Under the pieces are notes generated by a model. That model searched no databases. It was not told the origin of the DNA and was given only the letters and a program-made list of their open reading frames with translations. A DNA stretch of 38,034 nucleotides from Candidatus Hodarchaeota archaeon (lineage in GTDB: Archaea > Asgardarchaeota > Heimdallarchaeia > Hodarchaeales > Hodarchaeaceae): positions 1 through 38,034 of the forward strand of contig JAEOTC010000062.1 of NCBI GenBank assembly GCA_016840035.1. Reading direction: 5' to 3'. Positions 1-9,315 of this stretch are shown here, piece by piece. The position numbers and the translations under genes were made by a program. Numbering within the stretch: position 1 is the first letter of the stretch; each line of letters opens with the position of its first letter.

Positions 1-1
1 A

Positions 2-1705
2 CCTGTCAACGACATTATTGGTACAAGATTTGAGAAGAACATTCATCCCGAATCGATGGAGGAGGTGGTTCAAAGGTATAAAGACCGAATGCGTGGAATC
101 GATGTTCCCTCAATATATGAAACATCTATAGTCATGGTAAATGGAGAGAGGCTCGAAGTCGAACTAAACGCTGGTCTGATCAATTATCAAAATCGTCCGG
201 CTGATCTCATTTTCGTTCGTGATATTTCTGAGAGAAAACGGATCAGTAAAGAGCTAGAGGAAAGTGAAGAAAGGTTCAGAACTTTAATTACAACGATGGG
301 AGAAGGAGTTTGGGTAACGGACAGTAGAGATAGGACTATTTTTGTGAATAAGGCATTAGAAGCAATGTTGGGATATACGGAGGAGGAATTAATGGGTAGA
401 TTAGTGACAGATTTTCTCTCTCCTGATTCGTGGAGAAACTTCGAAGAAGTGGTCAAATCTCGCCTTGAAAAGAAATCTCTTTCCTCAACCTACGATATGA
501 CATGGATCAAGAAAGACGGATCATCATTAATAACTAGAATTTCTGGAACTGTTTTATTGGATGAAAATGAGAAGATGATCGGCTCTTTTGGTGTGTTTAC
601 CGATATTACTATTCAAAAAGCAATTGAACAATCATTACAGGAATCTGAGGAGCAGTACAGAAATCTTGTAGAACGAGCAAATGATGGGATAGCAATCGTC
701 CAGGATAGTAAAATTGCCTATGTAAATCCAAGTCTATCACAGATTAGTGGATATTCGATTCCTGAATTAATTGGTAAGTATTTTGTGAATTTTCTTCATG
801 CTGATGTGATACCTGAAGTTGAAGACATATATCGTCGCCGTATGGCTGGTGAAGATGTCCCAAATATTTATGATTCTCTTATTCGCAAAAAAGACGGGTC
901 AAAAGTAGAAGTCGAGTTTAATGTGGGAATTACTACACATCAAGGTACTCCCGCTGAGTTAGTATTTATCCGTGATGTTTCAGATCGAAAACGGGCTGAA
1001 AAGCTCCTATCACAGGTGAAATTAGAAGAGGAACGTTATCACGCAATGCTGTCCCATTTTGTCAATAATGATCTTCAAAAGATTGTAAATAATCTAGATT
1101 TAATTCGACTGGAATTAAAACACAAAGGGAATACTGATCCAGAAAACATCCAAGAGATTATAAGTATTGCAGATCAGTCGTCAAGGACAATTGAGACTGT
1201 GAATAAAATTTTTGACGTGCTTCAATCACCTGTTAAAGAATTTAAGTCTGTCTATAGCATTTTAGATGTGATAAACGATATTCTTCAGGAAAATCCGGGA
1301 TTTAAGGGCCAAGTATCTGTGAATAAACCAAGTCTTGATCGACTACTATTATGTGATCAATTTCTTAAAACAGCTTTAATTGAGATTTTACAGTTCATTC
1401 AGACTTCCTGTGAAGGAGAAAATGCAAAGACGGTACCTATCAAAATGGAGGGTGGATTACTGGCTGCTTATTACCGCATAGTCATTAAAGATACTTACTC
1501 TCCTCCTATTTCTGAAGAAGTAAGTTATCGTCTTTCAAGTAAGATTACTGACAATTGGGAGTATCAAGGACACTACATAGGATTATCATTATGTTCAGTT
1601 ATTATGCAACACTATGGGGGGACACTAAAAATTCTACCCCTAGTGAAAGAAGGAAATGAATTTCAATTACTCTTCCCCTCAATACTTGTTTCATCAAAAG
1701 AATAA
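2..1705 (+). CDS. PAS-domain sensor histidine kinase, 5'-truncated
   Basis: Signal-sensing kinase-like protein. The frame is open to the left edge of the window, so the N-terminus and any earlier domains are missing; an internal ATG at 56 is not a convincing start because it lies inside a PAS fold. Visible order: end of one PAS/PAC unit (to about 250), a full PAS/PAC unit (about 270-620), a third PAS/PAC (about 650-1000), a short coiled linker, then a dimerisation helix with the likely phospho-acceptor His in SHFVNNDLQ (codon 1055-1057). The first and third PAS units are clearly related to each other (DVPSIYE/DVPNIYD; RDISERKR/RDVSDRKR), which suggests internal duplication. The C-terminal ATPase region is weak: I see a GLSLCSVIMQHYGG block like a G2 box but no clear N box. 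No transmembrane segment is visible and no response regulator is adjacent. The kinase family call is firm; activity is uncertain. Confidence 0.85.
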   Translation, partial: PVNDIIGTRFEKNIHPESMEEVVQRYKDRMRGIDVPSIYETSIVMVNGERLEVELNAGLINYQNRPADLIFVRDISERKRISKELEESEERFRTLITTMGEGVWVTDSRDRTIFVNKALEAMLGYTEEELMGRLVTDFLSPDSWRNFEEVVKSRLEKKSLSSTYDMTWIKKDGSSLITRISGTVLLDENEKMIGSFGVFTDITIQKAIEQSLQESEEQYRNLVERANDGIAIVQDSKIAYVNPSLSQISGYSIPELIGKYFVNFLHADVIPEVEDIYRRRMAGEDVPNIYDSLIRKKDGSKVEVEFNVGITTHQGTPAELVFIRDVSDRKRAEKLLSQVKLEEERYHAMLSHFVNNDLQKIVNNLDLIRLELKHKGNTDPENIQEIISIADQSSRTIETVNKIFDVLQSPVKEFKSVYSILDVINDILQENPGFKGQVSVNKPSLDRLLLCDQFLKTALIEILQFIQTSCEGENAKTVPIKMEGGLLAAYYRIVIKDTYSPPISEEVSYRLSSKITDNWEYQGHYIGLSLCSVIMQHYGGTLKILPLVKEGNEFQLLFPSILVSSKE

Positions 1706-1706
1706 G

Positions 1707-1738
1707 AAAAAGAAAAAAAAATACGGAAAGTCCGTATT
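1707..1738 (-). terminator. Hairpin plus T-tract terminator of gdhA
   Basis: On the minus strand, 12 bases past the gdhA stop, an 8-bp perfect stem (AATACGGA / TCCGTATT, 3-base loop) is followed directly by a run of T broken by single C residues. The plus strand shows the hairpin preceded by A's, so the signal points only one way, serving gdhA. It lies between two convergent genes. Confidence 0.7.
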
Positions 1739-1749
1739 CAAAGTATATT

Positions 1750-3416
<1,667 letters not shown>

Positions 3417-6401
3417 ATGACAATACCATCTCCGAACCATTCAAAGATTGAAGAGATAAAATTCGATTATAAACCGAAATATCAAATTTTCCATGAGTTA
3501 ATGATTAATCGGATTAATAAAGTTCTCCTCGTCTCAAGTTATTATGATAATTTTATACTTGAGGAAGACGGAAGGCTTTCTGATCAAATTTTCGAAGAAT
3601 TTCACAATTTAAATCTCCGAACTCTCCCTGTGATTACACGTGTGGCAACCGCAAGTGAAGCATTAAGCCTTCTTCGAGAACATACTTTTGACCTTGTTAT
3701 CACTATGCGACGATTGGGGGATATTGATCCTTTCTCATTTGGTACACAGGTAAAAGCAATACAGAAAATACCTGTCGTGCTTTTATTAAACAACCCTGCT
3801 GATGTTCCGTATCTCCCAGATATCACATCAGGTGAAGGAATCGATAAGATATTTCTATGGAATGGTGACTCTACAGTCTTTGTAGCTATCATTAAACATC
3901 TTGAAGATAAATTGAATGTTGAGCATGATACGCGTGTAGGACTGGTTCGAGTAATAATTGTTATTGAAGATTCAATCCGTTATTATTCCGTGTTTCTTCC
4001 TATTATCTACAGTGAAATCATGAAACAAACACATCGTTTAATTTCTGAAGGAGTGAATGATTACCACCACCTCTTGCAGATGCGAACCAGACCTAAGATC
4101 TTATTGGCTTCGAATTATGAAGAAGGTATGCAGTATTATACAGAATATCGGAAATCAGTGATTGGGATAATTTCTGATGTTCGTTTCTCTCGTGAGGGAG
4201 TTTTAGATGAATCAGCAGGGTTAAAATTTATCAAATACATCAAAGAAGATAATCCCACATTACCAGTAGCTTTACAATCAAGTAATGAGAAAAATCGTAT
4301 ACGTGCTGAAAAATTAGGAGTGTTTTTTATTAACAAATTCTCTAGGAAATTATTGAAGACACTTCGTGGATTTATGCTTAACTATCTTGGTTTTGGTGAT
4401 TTTAAATTTAAACTAAATGATGGAACAGAAGTTAGTAGAGCAAAAAATATACTAGAGCTTGAACGAGGTATTGCAACTGTGCCTGAGGAATCACTGATTT
4501 ACCATGGTTCGCATGACCACTTTTCTGGTTGGTTAATGAATCGTGGAGAATTTGATATTGCCCAGAGAATTAAACCAAGGAAAGTATCTGAGTTCACACA
4601 ACCTGAAGATTTACGCAACTTTCTACTTTCAGCTGTTAATTCTATAGTGGAAGAAAAGACTGGAGGAGTTATCAATGACTTTTCCAGAGATACTTATCAT
4701 TCCTCAATTCGTTTTACTCGTCTTAGACCGGGTTCTTTAGGGGGGAAGGGACGGGGGATTGCATTTCTACAATTTTTGTTGAATTCGTTTCTCTTGGCAG
4801 ATGAATTATCAGAACAGGTATCTATCCGTATTCCAAAAACTGTGGTCATAGGGACAGATGAGTGGGATCGTTTTATGGATGATAACGAAGAACTACATGA
4901 AATTGCGTTATCTGATACTTCTGACGCTGAAATTAGAAAAAGATTCACTAAAGTGAAACTAGATAAAAAACTTGTTTCTGATCTTCGTCACATCCTTAAA
5001 ACACTTACCGGTCCACTCTCAGTGCGCTCTTCCAGCTTAATGGAGGATTCCCAGTTTCAACCTTTCGCTGGAGTATTCGAAACTTTCTTTTTAAGTAATA
5101 ACCAAGATTTAAAAACACGTGTTGAATTACTTTGCACCGCCATCAAGTTAGTATTTGCTTCTTCTTTCTTGGAACAGGCAAAAAGCTATGCAGAGTCAAC
5201 AGGTCAATCCATAGAGGAGTCTAAGATGGCTGTGGTAATTCAACAGGTAGTTGGTAGAAAAAGACCAAACAATTTGTCCTATCCTTGTTTTTCTGGAGTA
5301 GCTACATCATATAACTATTATCCAGTCTCATACATGAAACCTGATGACCGAATTGTATTTTTAGCCGCTGGATTAGGAAAAACTATTGTAGATGGTGGAT
5401 TAACCTATAGATATTGTCCAAAATTTCCTGAACTCAGCTTTTATTCTACCCAAGATCAGACGTTCGTAAATAGCCAAAAAGACTTTTTTGCCATAGATTT
5501 AGGTTCCAAATCAAAATCTTTCGAAAGAGGGGAAGACTCCTTCCTTATAAATTCAAGTATATTTGATTTAGACCCTATAACTCTAGATCGGATTGCTGAT
5601 ACGTATGATCATAATGATCAAATCATTAGGCCAGGATATAGTGGTGAAGGCGCACCAGTTATTAGTTTTAGCAGACAGTTAAAATATGGTGGATTTCCAT
5701 TTGCCAAACTGTTATCCAAGATTCTTCTATTGGGGGAGCAAACAATGGGAAGTTCGGTTGAGATAGAATTTGCGGGAAATTTTCAATTAGATCCCAAGAA
5801 GAAGACAACATTCTACCTATTACAGATTCGTCCTTATACACAATATGAGGCTATTCTAGAGGAAGAAAAAGAAACTGCTCCAAAGGATCAAGTATTAATA
5901 CGATCAGGTCTTGCCTCTGGTAATAGCATTCTAAAAAACATTCATGATGTAGTTTATATTAAACCCGAGACGTTTGATAAGTTGAAAACTCCAGAGATGG
6001 TTCTAGAAATTGGAGAGATAAATAAACGATTGAAGAAAAAGGACACCCCTTATATTTTGATCGGATTTGGGAGATGGGGAACATTTGATTCATCTTTAGG
6101 TATTCCAGTGAAATGGCACCATATTTCAGGTGCTCACGTCATCATTGAAGCTGGATTAAAGGATTTTCAGGTAGAACATTCTCAAGGGAGTCATTTCTTT
6201 CAAAATATTACCACAGCTAATATAGGCTATCTGTTTATTAATTATAAGTCCGAAGATGATATCATAGATTGGGAGTGGCTTTCAAAACAAGAAGAAATAG
6301 AAGATATGATTTATTCCAAACATATCCGAGTACAAAATCCCTTTTATGTGAGAGTAGATGGGCGTAAACGTAAAGGGTTCATCCTTAAACCAGACGATTG
6401 A
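3417..6401 (+). CDS. Two receiver-like domains fused to a PEP-synthase/PPDK ATP-grasp domain
   Basis: A 994-residue protein of mixed architecture. Residues about 33-165 resemble a response-regulator receiver, but the phospho-acceptor position reads DLVITM and lacks Asp. Residues about 225-320 are a second receiver with Asp (ISDVRF, about 254), Ser (about 288) and Lys (NKFS, about 307) in place. From about 430 a PEP-synthase/PPDK N-terminal ATP-binding domain follows: RPGSLGGKGRG (437-447), GPLSVRSSSLMED (532-544), EIEFAG (782-787) and YLLQIRP (800-806). The mobile phosphohistidine domain and the PEP/pyruvate barrel of true PEP synthase are absent; instead about 185 residues with the block ILIGFGRWGTFDSS close the protein. 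It therefore cannot make PEP by the normal route alone. Similar receiver-PPDK_N fusions are annotated in bacteria. Probable role: ATP-dependent phosphotransfer or signalling (inference). Confidence 0.85.
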   Translation: MTIPSPNHSKIEEIKFDYKPKYQIFHELMINRINKVLLVSSYYDNFILEEDGRLSDQIFEEFHNLNLRTLPVITRVATASEALSLLREHTFDLVITMRRLGDIDPFSFGTQVKAIQKIPVVLLLNNPADVPYLPDITSGEGIDKIFLWNGDSTVFVAIIKHLEDKLNVEHDTRVGLVRVIIVIEDSIRYYSVFLPIIYSEIMKQTHRLISEGVNDYHHLLQMRTRPKILLASNYEEGMQYYTEYRKSVIGIISDVRFSREGVLDESAGLKFIKYIKEDNPTLPVALQSSNEKNRIRAEKLGVFFINKFSRKLLKTLRGFMLNYLGFGDFKFKLNDGTEVSRAKNILELERGIATVPEESLIYHGSHDHFSGWLMNRGEFDIAQRIKPRKVSEFTQPEDLRNFLLSAVNSIVEEKTGGVINDFSRDTYHSSIRFTRLRPGSLGGKGRGIAFLQFLLNSFLLADELSEQVSIRIPKTVVIGTDEWDRFMDDNEELHEIALSDTSDAEIRKRFTKVKLDKKLVSDLRHILKTLTGPLSVRSSSLMEDSQFQPFAGVFETFFLSNNQDLKTRVELLCTAIKLVFASSFLEQAKSYAESTGQSIEESKMAVVIQQVVGRKRPNNLSYPCFSGVATSYNYYPVSYMKPDDRIVFLAAGLGKTIVDGGLTYRYCPKFPELSFYSTQDQTFVNSQKDFFAIDLGSKSKSFERGEDSFLINSSIFDLDPITLDRIADTYDHNDQIIRPGYSGEGAPVISFSRQLKYGGFPFAKLLSKILLLGEQTMGSSVEIEFAGNFQLDPKKKTTFYLLQIRPYTQYEAILEEEKETAPKDQVLIRSGLASGNSILKNIHDVVYIKPETFDKLKTPEMVLEIGEINKRLKKKDTPYILIGFGRWGTFDSSLGIPVKWHHISGAHVIIEAGLKDFQVEHSQGSHFFQNITTANIGYLFINYKSEDDIIDWEWLSKQEEIEDMIYSKHIRVQNPFYVRVDGRKRKGFILKPDD

Positions 6402-6436
6402 TTAGTATTCCCTTTTTACTTGAATAATATTACTCT

Positions 6437-7006
6437 ATGAAGGGGTTCTTCTGTTTGTTTAGTACAGATATTTCCGAAATTGAAAAAAAATTAAAGACAT
6501 GGAAAAATGTTAAATTTTATTTTCCCTATAAAGAATTAACAGGCATTCCAAAGTGGCAGACAGTGGTATTGACATGTATGGATTGTCGAATTATTTCCAA
6601 CGTGTTTGGGGTTGATGATCCAGGAGAATTAACAATTATACGTAATGCTGGAGCATTATTAACCCCAGATAGTCTTCGTTCTCTCCTGATAGCAATATAT
6701 GAGCTTCAAGTGCGTAATATTATAGTGTGTGGTCATACTAACTGTGGAGGACAGATGACAAAGGAACGAATGAATATAACAATACAGAAAATTTCAGAAC
6801 GGACAAATAATCCTCCTGAAAACATTTTCCAAATCCTTGGAGCACGAGATTCAAGCCAAGTATTTTTAGGATTTAACGATGTCTCCCAACAGGTAACAAA
6901 GACTATCTCTTCAATCAAAAATCACCCTCTTATCTCACCACTGAATATAGCTGTAAGTGGGTGGGTTTATGAAACTGAAAATGGGGAATTCATTAAGATC
7001 TGTTAA
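6437..7006 (+). CDS. Beta-class carbonic anhydrase
   Basis: Zinc enzyme interconverting CO2 and bicarbonate. In 189 residues it has the CMDCR signature (zinc ligand Cys47, the Asp49/Arg51 dyad) and HTNCGG (zinc ligands His100 and Cys103), with NAG at 70-72 between them. Its length and motif spacing fit the short prokaryotic beta family. It starts 35 bases after the receiver/PEP-synthase gene in the same direction and may be co-transcribed with it, which would link bicarbonate supply to that gene, but this is inference. Its 3' end overlaps the convergent methyltransferase gene by 14 bases. Confidence 0.93.
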   Translation: MKGFFCLFSTDISEIEKKLKTWKNVKFYFPYKELTGIPKWQTVVLTCMDCRIISNVFGVDDPGELTIIRNAGALLTPDSLRSLLIAIYELQVRNIIVCGHTNCGGQMTKERMNITIQKISERTNNPPENIFQILGARDSSQVFLGFNDVSQQVTKTISSIKNHPLISPLNIAVSGWVYETENGEFIKIC

Positions 7007-7724
7007 TTTTGGTCCAAAATTCGATGTATAATACTTTTTCTTTTTTCCCTACTAGAGAATCTATGAATGATAATTTCAGAATTTGAGGTACATTATTCAC
7101 AATTTTCTGATGGTACTTCTGGATAATAGATTCAATTTCTTGGTGGTTTTCGATTTTTATTATACAAATCACACGAGCAGGATTTTCATTGGATCTAGCT
7201 AGATGTAACAACGATATAATTTTATCCAAGAGGAATAAGGGATCAATTGTGAGATCTATTGTTACTAAATTGAAATTCTGTTTTGATAATTCAGGGAGTG
7301 AATCAAAAACATCATTGATATGGTAAGAAAAATTCGATTTTTCTCTCTTTAACAATTCGAGATAAGGCTCGAACTGGGGAGATATTTCGATAGCATATAA
7401 ATTTTTAATATTCTGTTCAAGGAGAAACTCACAAAATCCCCCTGCACTAGCACCTATGTCTAAAACGTGATCATTAGGAAAAAATTGAATATCGGCTTGA
7501 TTCACTAGAAATTTTAGTTTCTGATATCCGAGAGGAAGATCATATTCTGCTAATTTGTTTTCATTCAGAATTATTTCGTCATTATTCTTTACGATGTAAG
7601 CAGGTTTATTACACTGTCTTTTATTAACCTGTACTCCGATTTTTCGGATAAAACGGTTTGCTTTTGTACGTGAAGATAGATACCCCATCTTCACTAACCA
7701 TTCATCAACTCTCATTATCTTCAT
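6993..7724 (-). CDS. S4-domain FtsJ-like RNA methyltransferase (TlyA family)
   Basis: Predicted SAM-dependent rRNA 2'-O-methyltransferase. Residues about 4-60 form an S4 RNA-binding domain (MRVDEWLVKMGYLSSRTKANRFI). The Rossmann methyltransferase follows, with motif I VLDIGASAGGF (87-97), the acidic residue AIEIS after the next strand, NDVFDSL, LVTIDLT and a lysine-containing IIKIE strand. Length (243) and domain order match TlyA/hemolysin-A-like methylases. The ATG at 7724 gives MKIMRVDEW; the ATG at 7715 (MRVDEW) fits family starts better and is equally possible. It overlaps the end of a small upstream basic-protein gene by 11-20 bases, suggesting translational coupling, and runs 14 bases into the convergent carbonic anhydrase gene. 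The target nucleotide cannot be read from sequence. Confidence 0.88.
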   Translation of the reverse strand: MKIMRVDEWLVKMGYLSSRTKANRFIRKIGVQVNKRQCNKPAYIVKNNDEIILNENKLAEYDLPLGYQKLKFLVNQADIQFFPNDHVLDIGASAGGFCEFLLEQNIKNLYAIEISPQFEPYLELLKREKSNFSYHINDVFDSLPELSKQNFNLVTIDLTIDPLFLLDKIISLLHLARSNENPARVICIIKIENHQEIESIIQKYHQKIVNNVPQILKLSFIDSLVGKKEKVLYIEFWTKINRS

Positions 7725-7839
7725 CAGTCAATCTTTCATGCTTACTTCGTCGCCAAAACTTTTTCCCTTGTTTGATTTTCTCACGAAAACGTTTTTCCTC
7801 ACGTAAGATTCTTCGAACCCCTTTCCCTTTTCTAGGCAT
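7705..7839 (-). CDS. Small, very basic protein (44 aa), probable
   Basis: An open frame of 44 residues begins with MPRKGKGVRRIL and is rich in Arg and Lys until an acidic tail DEDNES. Its stop lies inside the start region of the S4-FtsJ methyltransferase, the arrangement of a coupled operon. The composition would suit RNA or ribosome binding, which fits the neighbour, but I do not recognise the family. It could still be a chance frame; the overlap and the non-random charge pattern are the main support. Confidence 0.5.
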   Translation of the reverse strand: MPRKGKGVRRILREEKRFREKIKQGKKFWRRSKHERLTDEDNES

Positions 7840-8008
7840 CTCTTCATATACCTCAATTTTCTTTTACAATAAGCGATAAGAGAGTGACGTTTTAATACCT
7901 TTTTTCTTTCAAATTTTTAGAAATTCAGATTAAATACTGATAATCAGCCATTTTCAATAATCTCTGTCTCTTTCAAATTTAAATTCTTCAGTATTGAATA
8001 ATAATTGT

Positions 8009-8149
8009 ATGGTTCCCTCCAAACAAAACACTCCAAGTGCGATGGAAAAATCGCCATCCAAGACTGAAAAATACCTAGAGCGAAAATATGGCAAAGAACC
8101 TAAAATTTCCTTAGAAGAATTGAAGCAAATTCGATGGAACTGGCACTAA
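8009..8149 (+). CDS. Small hydrophilic protein (46 aa), probable
   Basis: An ATG frame of 46 residues: a Ser/Pro/Lys-rich start (MVPSKQNTPSAMEK) followed by a charged helix-like segment (KTEKYLERKYGKEPKISLEE) and an aromatic end (RWNWH). No membrane segment or signal peptide. It sits alone between divergent neighbours. Its composition is more protein-like than the surrounding AT-rich sequence, but there is no recognised family and no clear ribosome-binding site, so this is a candidate only. Confidence 0.45.
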   Translation: MVPSKQNTPSAMEKSPSKTEKYLERKYGKEPKISLEELKQIRWNWH

Positions 8150-8263
8150 TTGCCTCAATTTTTCTTCTTATTTGAGAATTTTTTACTGTAACCAAGGTAT
8201 TTAATAAATGCACCTTCTTATTGAAACTAAACGATCTTTTGAGTTTCGCAATTAATAACAACT

Positions 8264-8271
8264 TATTTATA
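8264..8271 (+). promoter_or_regulatory. TATA box for the 69-residue membrane protein gene
   Basis: The sequence TATTTATA lies about 45 bases before the ATG at 8316. An archaeal start site about 25 bases downstream would leave a leader of roughly 20 bases, which contains GAGAGTGAT as a weak Shine-Dalgarno. Confidence 0.45.
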
Positions 8272-8315
8272 CCGAGACTTAGTTCTTTCAGTCTATAATT
8301 CGAGAGTGATTTTTT

Positions 8316-8525
8316 ATGGCCAGAAAAGACTTGCTTAAACAGCTACTCATAGGTTTATTGAGTCTCATAATAGGTTTGGGATGTATCTACGTCGGTACCG
8401 AGGTTATGGATCCTGATATGTTAATTCTTATTATTATTGGAATTCTCTTATCAATCTTAGGAATCTTCTTCATATTATTATTTATTGCACCTGGAACCAT
8501 GCTTAAGATATTAAGGCAACGCTAA
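8316..8525 (+). CDS. Small membrane protein with two transmembrane segments
   Basis: The 69-residue product has a short basic N-terminus (MARKDLLK), a first hydrophobic segment (about 9-27), a short polar turn with EVMDPD and a second hydrophobic segment (about 34-58), ending with KILRQR. Positive charges at both ends predict a hairpin with both termini in the cytoplasm. I know no function. The gene is monocistronic: its own TATA box lies upstream, and a run of seven T at about 8579-8585 may end the transcript before the convergent gene. Confidence 0.75.
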   Translation: MARKDLLKQLLIGLLSLIIGLGCIYVGTEVMDPDMLILIIIGILLSILGIFFILLFIAPGTMLKILRQR

Positions 8526-8624
8526 AGACAAATTCAGGTTTGGGATCTAATTCCACCAGAATAGAGATCTAAGAGGGGTTTTTTTCTTAAATTTGAAGAC
8601 CGAGTTATCAATTTCAAGATTTTT

Positions 8625-9161
8625 CTAATAATCACGTGAAAATTTTTCAGCGATCCATTTTTGAATATCCTCTGGTTCCTCCTCCTCTGTCATCTCATGT
8701 TTCCTCCAATATTCCATTTTCTCCGAGAAGTCCTCTGTGGAAATGATTTTTCCTTCTTCAATAGTCAATTCTATTACTGTTTGATACGAAGTTGGAGCCT
8801 GGAATCCCATGTGTACATATAACTCTTGAATGAAGTCTTTAGCAATCAATAATTTTCCAGAAAAATCACTGGTATATTCTAGGTTTTCATACAAATAGTC
8901 AAAGAAGTAATCCTTCCCATCAATTGGCGATTTTTCGTTAATAGGAACAGGCGTGTCTTTTATATTAATTAAAATTCCTTGCAATATAAGACGATCGTTA
9001 AGAACCTCATAGTAGAGGGTAAATCCTCTCCAACAAGCTGTACAGGAAGAATATGGGGTAATTCCCGCAGATATGGGATCAAACAACATATCACCTTTAA
9101 TTCCCGCAATTACATACTCTTCATCATTATACTTTAGGGTATCCGACATTTGACCAGTCAT
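8625..9161 (-). CDS. Uncharacterised protein with TACWRGF motif
   Basis: A 178-residue soluble protein with no signal peptide. The N-terminal third contains MLFDPISAGITPYSS followed by CTACWRGF and a beta-rich stretch (TLYYEVLNDRLILQGI), a pattern I associate with a family of bacterial hypothetical proteins, without known function. The two nearby Cys residues (CTAC) could bind metal. The C-terminus is acidic (MTEEEEPEDIQ). The start may be the ATG at 9161 or the one at 9149 (MSDTLKY); neither has a good ribosome-binding site. No neighbour points to a role. Confidence 0.7.
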   Translation of the reverse strand: MTGQMSDTLKYNDEEYVIAGIKGDMLFDPISAGITPYSSCTACWRGFTLYYEVLNDRLILQGILINIKDTPVPINEKSPIDGKDYFFDYLYENLEYTSDFSGKLLIAKDFIQELYVHMGFQAPTSYQTVIELTIEEGKIISTEDFSEKMEYWRKHEMTEEEEPEDIQKWIAEKFSRDY

Positions 9162-9315
9162 ATGAAGACGTTCCGTTTAGTATTAAGATCTCTTGCAGAA
9201 ATGAGCGAATTCAGGAAGAGAACTATGCTAGGAGAAAGGATTCGTGTTTTAAAGATTCGTATTCTGGAAAACAAGATTTAAAAAGAGAAGAGAGTGAAAA
9301 ACACTCAGATTAAAG

